Below, in pieces: positions 52,302 through 61,075 of a stretch of 64,000 nt of DNA. How positions within the stretch are numbered: the first letter of the stretch is position 1; every line of letters starts with the position of its first letter. Source of the stretch: UBA4877 sp002399345 (GTDB lineage: Bacteria > Bacillota > Thermoanaerobacteria > Thermoanaerobacterales > UBA4877); NCBI GenBank assembly GCA_036752905.1, contig DAIORT010000002.1, positions 124,001 through 188,000 on the forward strand, written 5' to 3'. Position numbers and translations under genes: made by a program. The notes under the pieces were generated by a model that had not been told where the DNA came from, ran no database searches, and worked only from the letters and a program-made list of their open reading frames with translations.

Positions 52302-53744
52302 ATGACTGATGAAGATCAGGTTGTAAAGGAAATAACCCCAATGGAAAAAGATTTTTCACAATGGTATATTGATACGATACTTAAGACGGAGCTGGCTGAT
52401 TATACTACAGTAAGGGGATGTATTGTATTCAGGCCGTATGGATATGCACTGTGGGAAAATATGCAGAGCCTGCTGGACAAAAGATTTAAGGAGACCGGAC
52501 ACAAGAATGCTTATTTTCCTCTCTTTATTCCCGAATCTCTGCTTAACAAGGAAGTTGAGCATGTGGAAGGTTTTGCACCCGAGGTAGCGTGGGTAACTCA
52601 CGGAGGTGACGAGGAGCTTGCTGAAAGACTGGCGGTTAGGCCAACATCCGAGACAATAATATGCAGTATGTATTCAAAATGGGTAAAATCCTGGAGAGAC
52701 CTGCCGATTTTGATAAACCAGTGGGCTAATGTTGTACGCTGGGAAAAGAGCACGCGGCCGTTTCTGCGTACATCGGAGTTTTTGTGGCAGGAAGGCCATA
52801 CGGCTCACAGTACTGAGAAAGAGGCAGAGCAGGAGACACTCCGGATGCTGGATGTCTACAGGGATTTTGTGGAGTCAGAGTTGGCTCTTCCAGTTATAGC
52901 AGGCAGAAAAACAGAGAATGAGAAATTTGCCGGTGCGCTCAGAACATACTGTATAGAAGCACTCATGAAGGATGGCAAGGCACTACAGGCGGGTACGTCG
53001 CATAACCTAGGGCAGCACTTTGCTGAGGTGTTTGACATACAGTATTTAGATAAAGACGGACAGCTTAAGTATGTCTGGCAGACGTCATGGGGAGTATCAA
53101 CCAGACTTATCGGAGCTGTTATAATGACTCACGGGGATAACAAGGGGCTCAAGCTCCCACCTAGAGTAGCGCCGATACAGGCAGTAATTATTCCGATACC
53201 GGGCAAAGAAAGTGCGGTAGTATATGACAGGGCTAAGAAGCTTAAAGAAACGCTTAAGGGCGCATACAGGGTGGAGTTGGATATGAATGATGAAAAGACA
53301 CCCGGATGGAAATTTAGTGAATATGAAATGAAAGGCGTGCCTTTGAGAATAGAGATCGGTCCTAGAGATGTAAAGAAGAATCAGGTTGTATTGGTAAGAA
53401 GGGACAATGGCGAAAAAACCTCTGTATCACAGGATGAGCTGTATGAAACAGTCGGCAAACTGTTGGAAGATATACAAAAAAATATGTATAATCAGGCAAA
53501 GTCATTTACAGAGGAAAATACACATACTGTGCATAATTTTGATGAATTCAAAGATGTATTGGAGGATAAGAAAGGTTTTGTAAAGGCTAACTGGTGCGGG
53601 AGTACCGAGTGTGAGCTTGCAATAAAGGAAAAGACTATGGCAACAATAAGATGTATACCTTTTGAAGACAGCGAGCCGGATGGAAATTGTATATGCTGTG
53701 GGAAGAAGGCTACAAAAAAGGTCGTATTTGCTAGAGCATATTAA
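52302..53744 (+). CDS. proS: Prolyl-tRNA synthetase, short (ProS3/archaeal-type)
   Basis: A 480-residue class II synthetase. It has GCIVFRPYGYALWENMQ, AVRPTSETIICSMYSKWVKSWRDLP, RTSEFLWQEGHTAH and HGDNKGLKLPP. It lacks the large editing insertion of long bacterial ProRS and ends with the C-terminal domain having WCGSTECELAIK, CICCGKKA and the final ARAY, typical of the archaeal/eukaryotic-type enzyme. ATG 52302 is used (AAAGGA 8 bases before). It is controlled by the T-box leader. Confidence 0.95.
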   Translation: MTDEDQVVKEITPMEKDFSQWYIDTILKTELADYTTVRGCIVFRPYGYALWENMQSLLDKRFKETGHKNAYFPLFIPESLLNKEVEHVEGFAPEVAWVTHGGDEELAERLAVRPTSETIICSMYSKWVKSWRDLPILINQWANVVRWEKSTRPFLRTSEFLWQEGHTAHSTEKEAEQETLRMLDVYRDFVESELALPVIAGRKTENEKFAGALRTYCIEALMKDGKALQAGTSHNLGQHFAEVFDIQYLDKDGQLKYVWQTSWGVSTRLIGAVIMTHGDNKGLKLPPRVAPIQAVIIPIPGKESAVVYDRAKKLKETLKGAYRVELDMNDEKTPGWKFSEYEMKGVPLRIEIGPRDVKKNQVVLVRRDNGEKTSVSQDELYETVGKLLEDIQKNMYNQAKSFTEENTHTVHNFDEFKDVLEDKKGFVKANWCGSTECELAIKEKTMATIRCIPFEDSEPDGNCICCGKKATKKVVFARAY

Positions 53745-53787
53745 TTGCTTAATTCAGGCAAATTTTTCAAATTATTTTTTTAGCATA

Positions 53788-53832
53788 TAAACCACCCTTA
53801 CTGTAAACAATAAAATTCAGGAGGGTGGTTTA
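53788..53832 (+). promoter_or_regulatory. 11-bp inverted repeat that can hide a ribosome site
   Basis: TAAACCACCCT (53788-53798) and AGGGTGGTTTA (53822-53832) are exact complements with a 23-base loop. The 3' arm overlaps the GGAGGG ribosome site (53820-53825) of the ATG at 53834. The hairpin would block initiation when folded, so it may be a translational control (thermosensor or ligand/protein-bound). It could alternatively serve as an operator. Confidence 0.55.
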
Positions 53833-53833
53833 T

Positions 53834-54100
53834 ATGTCTACTATAACAGTTAATTTGGGTGATTTTAATCCGGTACTAGACGGTGTCAAGGTAAAGGATG
53901 TTGTGGAGAATGCCTCCGATGAAGATGAGCTTATAATAAACATCGACAGTAATGATTCAGTGGATGCATATAATATTTATAGTATATTAGAAAATGGAAA
54001 TTATGAATTTTCGCCTAAAACTACAAACGATGGCAAGACTTATACTATTACGGCTCATAAAAGGAGGTTCTCTGATGCCAAAGAAAAAGGATTTAAGTAG
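53834..54100 (+). CDS. Small hypothetical protein (88 residues)
   Basis: A protein of about 88 residues, beta-rich and acidic: STITVNLGDFNPVLDGVKVKDVVENASDEDELIINI and EFSPKTTNDGKTYTITAHKRR. No signal or membrane helix and no known family. ATG 53834 lies at a proper distance from the GGAGGG site held in the inverted repeat. Its last 26 bases overlap the start of the next small gene, so the two are translated together. Confidence 0.65.
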   Translation: MSTITVNLGDFNPVLDGVKVKDVVENASDEDELIINIDSNDSVDAYNIYSILENGNYEFSPKTTNDGKTYTITAHKRRFSDAKEKGFK

Positions 54101-54284
54101 AAATACCAAAAAACGTATAACCCCGGAAAATGCATTTGGTGAATTTGTCCCCAGTTTTTATAAGTGGACCAGTCCCAATGTAATGAGACGGCGCGCTAAA
54201 TACATGGAGGAGATTTCTAAGGAGGAAAATCCCGGGTTTGATGCCGATACCGATCCGGATACGGATCCCGAAGATGATGAATAA
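54075..54284 (+). CDS. Small hypothetical protein with acidic DxDPD tail
   Basis: A 69-residue protein. The N-terminus is basic (MPKKKDLSRNTKKR), the middle has FVPSFYKWTSPNVMRRRAKYMEE, and the C-terminus is a run of Asp-Pro repeats (DADTDPDTDPEDDE). ATG 54075 follows AAGGAGG by 8 bases, within the end of the previous gene. No family is recognised. A terminator lies directly after it. Confidence 0.65.
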   Translation: MPKKKDLSRNTKKRITPENAFGEFVPSFYKWTSPNVMRRRAKYMEEISKEENPGFDADTDPDTDPEDDE

Positions 54285-54308
54285 GCGTAGTGAATAACTA
54301 CGCTTTTC
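54283..54308 (+). terminator. Terminator after the small-protein pair
   Basis: Stem AAGCGTAGT / ACTACGCTT with a 5-base loop followed by TT and C. Confidence 0.78.
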
Positions 54309-54382
54309 TATGATTTATTGAGATTAAATGAGATAATCAAGCATAAGCAAGGAAATAGGTTTGCCATTTAAATTTATTTAGT

Positions 54383-54437
54383 TTTACATATGTGTATACC
54401 TGTTTTAAAATAATACTAAAGGTCAAAGAAAGTCAAA
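54383..54437 (+). promoter_or_regulatory. Promoter and CtsR operator of the clpC operon
   Basis: TTTACA (54383-54388), 17-base spacer and TAAAAT (54406-54411) form the promoter. The direct repeat GGTCAAAGAAAGTCAAA (54421-54437) matches the CtsR operator consensus (RGTCAAANANRGTCAAA) exactly and covers the expected start site. CtsR should thus repress its own operon until heat or protein stress relieves it. Confidence 0.92.
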
Positions 54438-54459
54438 GACAAAAATGGGGTGAAATGAT

Positions 54460-54933
54460 GTGGCGAAGCTCAGTGATATTATCGAGAGCTTTATCAAGCA
54501 GATGCTTGAAATAAATGAAGGAAATTTTGTTGAAATTCAACGCAATGAATTAGCCAATTATTTTAAATGTGCTCCATCCCAAATAAATTACGTTCTTGAA
54601 ACCCGTTTTACCTATGAAAGGGGCTATTATATAGAAAGTAAACGGGGAGGCGGCGGATATGTGAGGATATTTAAGGCTAGTGTTGATGAAGACAGCTATC
54701 TGTCTCAGATGTTGTCTAAAAAAATGGGAGTTGATATGGGACAGCAAATTGCATTCGCATATATCGACGGTCTGCTTGAACAGAACTTAATAGATGAAAA
54801 AACACATAGTATTTTGAAGAATATTGTAAGCGATAAGGTTCTCGGTAATATCGACCGTAAGCCACGCGATGAGTTAAGAGCAAATATTGTGAAGTCTATT
54901 TTCCTCACATTGATTAAATTTTGTAATAATTAG
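54460..54933 (+). CDS. ctsR: Transcriptional repressor CtsR
   Basis: A 157-residue protein. The N-terminal DNA-binding part has LSDIIESFIKQML, RNELANYFKCAPSQINYVLETRFTYERGY and ESKRGGGGYVRI, the glycine-rich wing that inserts in the minor groove and senses temperature. The C-terminal dimer domain follows. It represses clp and related stress genes. It heads ctsR-mcsA-mcsB-clpC. GTG start at 54460. Confidence 0.96.
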   Translation: MAKLSDIIESFIKQMLEINEGNFVEIQRNELANYFKCAPSQINYVLETRFTYERGYYIESKRGGGGYVRIFKASVDEDSYLSQMLSKKMGVDMGQQIAFAYIDGLLEQNLIDEKTHSILKNIVSDKVLGNIDRKPRDELRANIVKSIFLTLIKFCNN

Positions 54934-54944
54934 GAGGGGTTGTT

Positions 54945-55496
54945 ATGCTTTGTGAGAGATGTGGTAAGAATCCAGCTACGGTTCATTATACTCAGACAAT
55001 TAACGGCGTAAGCTCGGAGATGCATATATGTTCAGAATGTGCCAGAGAGATTGGCGCATCTATGGGAGAAAGCTTTCAAGGAATGTTGAACGATTTTGGA
55101 CAGTCACTTTTTAATACGGGGATGTTTGCAGAACCATTCGGGCTGGGAAACTTTTTGTCAGGCTTTATGGGCACACCGGATGAAGAGAATGAGACGGACT
55201 TAAAATGTAAGTACTGCGGCAGAAACTATTCCGATTTTATGAAGACAGGTTTTTTAGGATGCCCGGGTTGTTATGTTATTTTTAGGGATAGGTTAAGCCC
55301 GCTTATTAAAAGGATACATGGAAGCAACTCTCATGTTGGAAAGGTACCCCGCAGAAAAGGCGGAGATTTACGTGTAAAACGTGAAATTAAGGATTTAAAA
55401 AACCAGATGAATGCATCAGTCAAAAAGGAAGAATTCGAAACAGCTGCACAGCTAAGAGATAAGATAAAGGAACTTGAAAAGAAATTGGATGGATAG
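54945..55496 (+). CDS. mcsA: McsA, activator of protein arginine kinase
   Basis: A 183-residue protein with two zinc-binding CxxC pairs (CERCGKN, CSECARE and CKYCGRN, CPGCYV) and a C-terminal UVR domain (LKNQMNASVKKEEFETAAQLRDKIKELEKK). It activates McsB and helps deliver CtsR and arginine-phosphorylated proteins to ClpCP. SD GGAGGGG. Second gene of the operon. Confidence 0.94.
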   Translation: MLCERCGKNPATVHYTQTINGVSSEMHICSECAREIGASMGESFQGMLNDFGQSLFNTGMFAEPFGLGNFLSGFMGTPDEENETDLKCKYCGRNYSDFMKTGFLGCPGCYVIFRDRLSPLIKRIHGSNSHVGKVPRRKGGDLRVKREIKDLKNQMNASVKKEEFETAAQLRDKIKELEKKLDG

Positions 55497-55508
55497 GAGT
55501 GATAATAT

Positions 55509-56540
55509 ATGAGCTGGTTTGAAGACAATGGCCCGGAAGGTGATGTCGTACTCAGCAGCAGAATTAGGCTGGCAAGAAATTTTGATGATTTGCCTTTTCC
55601 TGGTATAATGGATAAAGACAAAGCGAATACTTCTGTTAAGAGATGTAAAAACGCCTTATTGGACAATGGAAATGCTCTTTCCCCTAATCTTGAATTCGTT
55701 GATTTAGGTAAGATGGATGACATAAGCCGCCAGGCATTGGTGGAAAAACACCTTATAAGTCCCGAACTTGCGCAAGACTATGAAAAGGGTGCTTTAATAC
55801 TGAAAGATGACAATTCTATTTCCATTATGATAAATGAGGAGGACCATATAAGAATTCAATGTTTTTCTGCAGGGCTTGATTTAGAAAAGACCTGGGATCT
55901 GGCAGATAAAGTTGATGATTTGCTGGAGGAAAATGTGTCATATGCTTTTGACAAAGAGTTGGGATATATCACCGCTTGTCCTACAAACATCGGCAGCGGG
56001 ATGAGGGTGTCGGTTATGATGCACCTTCCCGTTTTAGTTAAGACGGGTAATATGAAGAGTGTAATTGACGGCATTACGAAATTGGGCGTAACAGCAAGAG
56101 GTATATATGGCGAAGGATCACAGGCTTTAGGAGATATTTTCCAGCTGTCTAATCAGGTGACTATAGGCAAGCCGGAGATAGAGATTATTGAAAACTTAAA
56201 TGGTCTGGTCAAGGAGACTTTAAATGCAGAGCGGACAACCAGGGATGCACTTTTGAAAAACTCGCGCGTACAGGTAGAGGATATTGTCTGGCGTTCATAC
56301 GGTCTTTTGACTAATGCACGTGTGCTTACTTCTGATGAGGCACTTAAATTGCTCTCGGACGTACGTATGGGTGTGAACATGGGCATAATAGAAGTGCCAC
56401 TTGCAGTTCTGGATAAACTTTTGATAATGATTAGACCAGCTAATTTGCAGCTTATATACAAGTCCAAACTGTCGCCTAGTGAGAGAGACTGTAAAAGGGC
56501 AGAATATGTAAAAAGCGCATTAAGTAAAACGGAGGTGTAA
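55509..56540 (+). CDS. mcsB: Protein arginine kinase McsB
   Basis: A 343-residue phosphagen-kinase-fold enzyme: [46 protein letters not shown] and [19 protein letters not shown]. It phosphorylates arginine in proteins, marking them for ClpCP degradation, and inactivates CtsR under stress. It lies directly before clpC. The length is near that of Bacillus McsB. Confidence 0.95.
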   Translation: MSWFEDNGPEGDVVLSSRIRLARNFDDLPFPGIMDKDKANTSVKRCKNALLDNGNALSPNLEFVDLGKMDDISRQALVEKHLISPELAQDYEKGALILKDDNSISIMINEEDHIRIQCFSAGLDLEKTWDLADKVDDLLEENVSYAFDKELGYITACPTNIGSGMRVSVMMHLPVLVKTGNMKSVIDGITKLGVTARGIYGEGSQALGDIFQLSNQVTIGKPEIEIIENLNGLVKETLNAERTTRDALLKNSRVQVEDIVWRSYGLLTNARVLTSDEALKLLSDVRMGVNMGIIEVPLAVLDKLLIMIRPANLQLIYKSKLSPSERDCKRAEYVKSALSKTEV

Positions 56541-56545
56541 AAATT

Positions 56546-58984
56546 ATGATGTTCGGAGGAAGATTTACTGAAAGAGCTCAGAAGGTATTAATATTAGCTA
56601 ACGAACAGGCTCAGGATTTAAACCACAATTATATAGGGACAGAGCATATACTGCTTGGTCTTTTGAAAGAGAATGACGGAGTGGCTGCTCAGGCTCTTCA
56701 CAATCTTGGCGCTCAGTATGATGATGTTAGAGAACGTATAGAGAGCCTTGTTGGAGTGGGTGCCATGCCGACGGATGTGGTAGGCTATACACCGCGTGCA
56801 AAAAGGATATTGGAGCTTAGTTTTGTTGAGGCAAGGCGGCTGGGACATAATTATGTAGGTACGGAGCATATATTCCTTGGACTTTTAAGAGAAGGTGAGG
56901 GTGTGGCCGCCAGGGTACTTATGGAGATGGGTATCGACTTAAATCGTGCAAGAGAAGAAGTTACGAAGATGTTATCACAAGAACCCGGATCATCGGCTAA
57001 AAAAGGCAAGGGGGGCAGTACTCCCAATGTTGATCAGTATGGTAGAGACTTAACGGAGATGGCCAGGGATGGTAAGCTGGATCCTGTTATAGGTAGGCAA
57101 AAAGAGACACAGAGAGTAATACAGGTGCTATCCAGAAGGACCAAAAACAATCCGTGCCTTATCGGTGACCCCGGTGTTGGAAAAACCGCTATTGTCGAGG
57201 GCCTGGCCCAGCAGATAGTGGAAGGAAATGTTCCGGAACTTTTGAATGACAAGAGAGTGGTCACGTTGGATCTGTCTTCTTTGGTGGCCGGTGCAAAATA
57301 CAGAGGCGAATTTGAGGAACGACTTAAAAGTGTTGTAAATGAGGTAATCAAATCACAAAATATAATACTTTTTGTAGATGAGATGCATACCATCATTGGT
57401 GCCGGTGCGGCAGAGGGAGCAATCGATGCTTCAAACATATTAAAACCGGCACTGGCCCGTGGTGAAATTCAAATGGTTGGGGCTACAACCACTGATGAAT
57501 ATAGAAAATATGTGGAAAAAGACTCTGCATTGGAGCGCAGGTTCCAGCCGATAATGGTTGGAGAACCCACGGTGGAAGAGACCATAGAAATACTAAAGGG
57601 CCTTAGGGACAAATATGAAGCACATCATCGTGTAAAGATAGAAGACAGTGCGTTGGAGGCAGCTGCAAAGCTCTCCTCACGATATATCAATGACAGATAT
57701 CTTCCGGATAAGGCTATTGATCTTATGGATGAGGCTGCATCCAGAGCACGGCTTCAGTCATATGTTGCTCCACCCGACATTAAAGAAATGGAGAATAAGC
57801 TTAGGGAACTACAAAATGAAAAGGAGGCAGCGATAAGCTCTCAGGAGTTTGAAAAGGCCGCTAAGGTAAGAGATGAAGAGCATAAGATAAAAGATGAGAT
57901 AGATGGCAAGAAGAAAAAATGGGAGACAAAAAACATGTCCAATGGCAAATGTGTAACGGATGATGACATAGCATATATTGTCTCCAGCTGGACGGGCATA
58001 CCGGTGAAAAGCCTCACCCAGGCAGAGTCGGACAGACTCCTTAATCTTGAGAATATACTCCATAAGAGGGTTGTATCACAGGATGAAGCTGTGGATGCTG
58101 TATCACGTGCCATAAGAAGGGCGCGGGTCGGTCTTAAGGATCCAAAAAGGCCTATCGGTTCCTTTATATTCCTGGGACCAACCGGAGTTGGTAAAACCGA
58201 GCTGGCCAAGTCTTTGGCTGAGGCGATGTTCGGAGATGAGGATTCCATCATAAGGTTGGATATGTCGGAATATATGGAGAGATACAGCGTGTCCAGACTA
58301 ATCGGTTCACCTCCGGGATATGTAGGATACGAAGAAGGTGGTCAGCTTACTGAAAAGGTAAGGCGTAAACCATATTCCGTAGTACTGTTTGATGAAATAG
58401 AGAAGGCACACCCTGATGTGTTCAATATATTATTGCAGATATTGGATGACGGCAGGTTGACAGACGGCCAGGGCAGAATGGTTGACTTTAAAAATACAAT
58501 AATAATAATGACATCCAACGTAGGTGCAGAGACAATTAAGAAACAGGAGACCATAGGATTTTCCACAAAAGAAGACGAAGGTCTCAGTGATTATGAGAAT
58601 ATGAAAGAGAAAGTACTGGATGAACTTAAGAGGACTTTCAAACCTGAGTTTTTAAACAGGGTTGACGATGTGATTGTTTTCCGTCAGCTGAGTATGAATG
58701 ATCTTAAGCAAATAGTAGACACAATGCTTAAAGATGTTAACAAAAGAATTAAACAAAACAATATTAATTTAGAGTTTACTACAAAAGCAAAAGATTATTT
58801 AGCGAAAGAAGGTTTTGATCCGACATACGGAGCCAGGCCGCTAAAAAGAGCAATACAAAAGCATGTGGAAGATTCCCTGTCCGAGCTTATGCTAAAGGGT
58901 GAAGTCAAAGCAGGAGATACTGTGGTGGCATCGGTAGAAGACAATAAACTAATATTCAAAAACAAACAAAAAGCCAACGTATAG
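56546..58984 (+). CDS. clpC: ATP-dependent Clp protease ATPase subunit ClpC
   Basis: An 812-residue HSP100 protein. It has an N-terminal double repeat ([30 protein letters not shown]), a first AAA domain with [16 protein letters not shown], a middle region with a UVR-type coiled coil ([18 protein letters not shown]) and a second AAA domain with [32 protein letters not shown] and [10 protein letters not shown]. With ClpP it unfolds and degrades proteins. The middle domain binds McsB/MecA adaptors. Confidence 0.97.
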   Translation: MMFGGRFTERAQKVLILANEQAQDLNHNYIGTEHILLGLLKENDGVAAQALHNLGAQYDDVRERIESLVGVGAMPTDVVGYTPRAKRILELSFVEARRLGHNYVGTEHIFLGLLREGEGVAARVLMEMGIDLNRAREEVTKMLSQEPGSSAKKGKGGSTPNVDQYGRDLTEMARDGKLDPVIGRQKETQRVIQVLSRRTKNNPCLIGDPGVGKTAIVEGLAQQIVEGNVPELLNDKRVVTLDLSSLVAGAKYRGEFEERLKSVVNEVIKSQNIILFVDEMHTIIGAGAAEGAIDASNILKPALARGEIQMVGATTTDEYRKYVEKDSALERRFQPIMVGEPTVEETIEILKGLRDKYEAHHRVKIEDSALEAAAKLSSRYINDRYLPDKAIDLMDEAASRARLQSYVAPPDIKEMENKLRELQNEKEAAISSQEFEKAAKVRDEEHKIKDEIDGKKKKWETKNMSNGKCVTDDDIAYIVSSWTGIPVKSLTQAESDRLLNLENILHKRVVSQDEAVDAVSRAIRRARVGLKDPKRPIGSFIFLGPTGVGKTELAKSLAEAMFGDEDSIIRLDMSEYMERYSVSRLIGSPPGYVGYEEGGQLTEKVRRKPYSVVLFDEIEKAHPDVFNILLQILDDGRLTDGQGRMVDFKNTIIIMTSNVGAETIKKQETIGFSTKEDEGLSDYENMKEKVLDELKRTFKPEFLNRVDDVIVFRQLSMNDLKQIVDTMLKDVNKRIKQNNINLEFTTKAKDYLAKEGFDPTYGARPLKRAIQKHVEDSLSELMLKGEVKAGDTVVASVEDNKLIFKNKQKANV

Positions 58985-58989
58985 AAACA

Positions 58990-59028
58990 TTAAGAGGATC
59001 TTTTCGGTATTTGAAAGGGTCCTCTTAA
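58990..59028 (+). terminator. Hairpin after clpC
   Basis: TTAAGAGGA (58990-58998) pairs exactly with TCCTCTTAA (59020-59028). Only a weak T tail follows, so read-through to radA is likely. Confidence 0.55.
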
Positions 59029-59080
59029 CTGATATAATATATGATATACATTTATATATACTGTATTAAAGGGGGGCATT

Positions 59081-60451
59081 ATGGGCAAAAATAAATCCGG
59101 ATATATTTGTACACAATGCGGATACCATTCTTCAAAGTGGATGGGCCGCTGTCCTACGTGTAATAGCTGGAACACGATGGTGGAGGAAATAAAACAGGAA
59201 GAAAAAAGACCTGCCGGGCATAAGCTTAAAAAGGATGAACTTCCTGTTTCCATGGATAATCTTAATTCACTTTCCGAGGACAGGTTTACTACAGGCATAG
59301 AAGAGTTTGACAGGGTGCTGGGAGGCGGCCTGGTTAAAGGTTCTCTTGTGCTTATTGGTGGAGACCCGGGTATAGGAAAATCTACACTTATTCTGCAGGC
59401 AGCAATGGATATTGCCGCCCGCGGACATAAGATACTCTATGTATCCGGTGAAGAATCGATCAATCAGATAAAAATGAGGGCAAAAAGGATAAATAGACGG
59501 GAAAAAAATCTTTATGTAGTTTCGGAGACACATTTTGACAGAGTACAGGATATGCTGGAGTATACGGCACCTGAATTTCTTGTGATAGACTCCATACAGA
59601 CAATGTATGACTCAGAGCTGAACACCTCGGCGGGGAGTGTAAGCCAGATCAGGACGGTTACCTCGCATCTTATGGAAATTAGTAAAAACAACGGAATAAC
59701 AACAATTGTGATCGGGCATGTAACTAAAGAAGGTTTGCTGGCCGGCCCCAGGGTGCTAGAGCATATGGTTGATACCGTTTTGTATTTTGAGGGTGACAGG
59801 TCGGGAGGTAACAGAGTTATAAGAGCAGCTAAAAACCGGTTTGGACCTACCAATGAGGTTGGACTCTTTGAAATGGCAGAAACAGGCCTCATATCCATAA
59901 ACGATCCATCCGAAGTACTTTTAGGGCAGAGAAATGATTCTCCTGGGGCCGTTTTGAGTTGCGCCATGGAAGGAACGCGTCCCCTTATGGTGGAAATACA
60001 AGCTCTTGATACGCCGACGATATTCGGAATGCCGCGAAGGGTGGTAAATGACCTTGATTATAACAGGTTTTTGATGGTGACTGCCGTTTTGGAAAAACAG
60101 GTTGGTCTAAAGCTGCAGAGCCAGGATGTATATGTCAACGCTGTGGGCGGTCTTAAACTCAATGAACCTGCTCAAGATTTGAGCATGGCTATAGCTATAG
60201 CATCCAGTTATAATGAAAAGCCGATCAGCCCTTACACCATGGCTGTCGGTGAAATCGGGCTCACAGGAGAAATAAGAAGCATCAGTGATATTGACAGCCG
60301 TGTAAGGGAAGCCCTTAGGAGTGGTATAAAAAGGGTTATAATTCCCTATTCTAACAGAAACAGAATAAAAAATAGAGAAAAACAAGAGATTGAAATATGC
60401 ACAGCCCGGTCGCTTAATGATGCTCTGAACTTTGCGCTCAAAACAAATTAA
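59081..60451 (+). CDS. radA: DNA repair protein RadA/Sms
   Basis: A 456-residue protein. The zinc finger CTQCGYHSSKWMGRCPTC (residues 10-27) precedes a RecA-type ATPase with GGDPGIGKSTL and the RadA-specific KNRFGPTNEVGLFE, and a C-terminal Lon-like domain (VGGLKLNEPAQDLSMAIAIAS). It promotes branch migration and helps recombination repair. Its TAA overlaps the stop of the convergent gene on the other strand. Confidence 0.96.
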   Translation: MGKNKSGYICTQCGYHSSKWMGRCPTCNSWNTMVEEIKQEEKRPAGHKLKKDELPVSMDNLNSLSEDRFTTGIEEFDRVLGGGLVKGSLVLIGGDPGIGKSTLILQAAMDIAARGHKILYVSGEESINQIKMRAKRINRREKNLYVVSETHFDRVQDMLEYTAPEFLVIDSIQTMYDSELNTSAGSVSQIRTVTSHLMEISKNNGITTIVIGHVTKEGLLAGPRVLEHMVDTVLYFEGDRSGGNRVIRAAKNRFGPTNEVGLFEMAETGLISINDPSEVLLGQRNDSPGAVLSCAMEGTRPLMVEIQALDTPTIFGMPRRVVNDLDYNRFLMVTAVLEKQVGLKLQSQDVYVNAVGGLKLNEPAQDLSMAIAIASSYNEKPISPYTMAVGEIGLTGEIRSISDIDSRVREALRSGIKRVIIPYSNRNRIKNREKQEIEICTARSLNDALNFALKTN

Positions 60452-60843
60452 AGAAGATTGTATGTACCGAGCGTGTTCAGCTTTTTATATTCCTCGAGAA
60501 CATTATCATAGATGTTTATATCAAGAAGGTTACACAACGCTGCAAGATAGAAAAGATGGTTCTGCAATTCTTGATTTATTATTTCTTTACAGTCATCACA
60601 CAGCTTACCTTCGATATGCGAACCGACGAACTGTGATGCCTGATTTAAATCTATGTTGTCCGGTAATGCCTGTTTTTGTGCATTTATTTTTATGCAGCCG
60701 CATGAGGTGACCGCCTTTGCAATTGCCCGGTTCAGTCTTGCATCACTCTCTTGAAGCTTGGTCATAACATCGATTATACTTTTGTGCCTAAATAGTACAT
60801 CATTTACTGTTTCCTGAAAATCATCAACGATTATGTCTTTCAT
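60448..60843 (-). CDS. Conserved clostridial-type protein in the place of disA, unknown
   Basis: A 131-residue soluble protein, mostly helix: DFQETVNDVLFRHKSIIDVMTKLQESDARLNRAIAKAV, then TSCGCIKINAQKQ and GKLCDDCKEIINQELQNHLFYLAALCNLL. The Cys pattern CGC...CDDC looks like a metal or Fe-S site. The helical part recalls nucleotide-pyrophosphohydrolase-like all-helical folds, but no family can be assigned safely. AGGAGG precedes ATG, and a consensus promoter on the same strand is at 60876-60904. It is transcribed against radA and its stop overlaps that of radA. Confidence 0.75.
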   Translation of the reverse strand: MKDIIVDDFQETVNDVLFRHKSIIDVMTKLQESDARLNRAIAKAVTSCGCIKINAQKQALPDNIDLNQASQFVGSHIEGKLCDDCKEIINQELQNHLFYLAALCNLLDINIYDNVLEEYKKLNTLGTYNLL

Positions 60844-60875
60844 AATCTTCCTCCTTGTATGAACCTTTTAATGTT

Positions 60876-60904
60876 ATTATATTTTCTATCGGCACTTATG
60901 TCAA
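60876..60904 (-). promoter_or_regulatory. Consensus promoter of the reverse-strand orphan
   Basis: Read on the minus strand: TTGACA (60904-60899), 17-base spacer, TATAAT (60881-60876). It is a perfect sigma-A promoter about 32 bases before the start codon, with room for the AGGAGG site. Confidence 0.85.
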
Positions 60905-61075
60905 TAACAGATAAACTTATAGTGTCAGTAGTTATTATTATTTTAAGTAACAATTAATATTCAATTAAAATTCTGGTAAAAACAGCTGGAAATATACAAA
61001 AATAAATTTATTTTTTACTATATATTGTTATAAAAGTTTGTTATAATGAAAATAATAGGAACGGAGGTGAAGTAT

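Noticed and set aside
53994..54074. Upstream extension of the 69-residue small protein
   Set aside because: The first 27 codons lie inside the preceding gene and lack a ribosome site; AAGGAGG is directly before ATG 54075.
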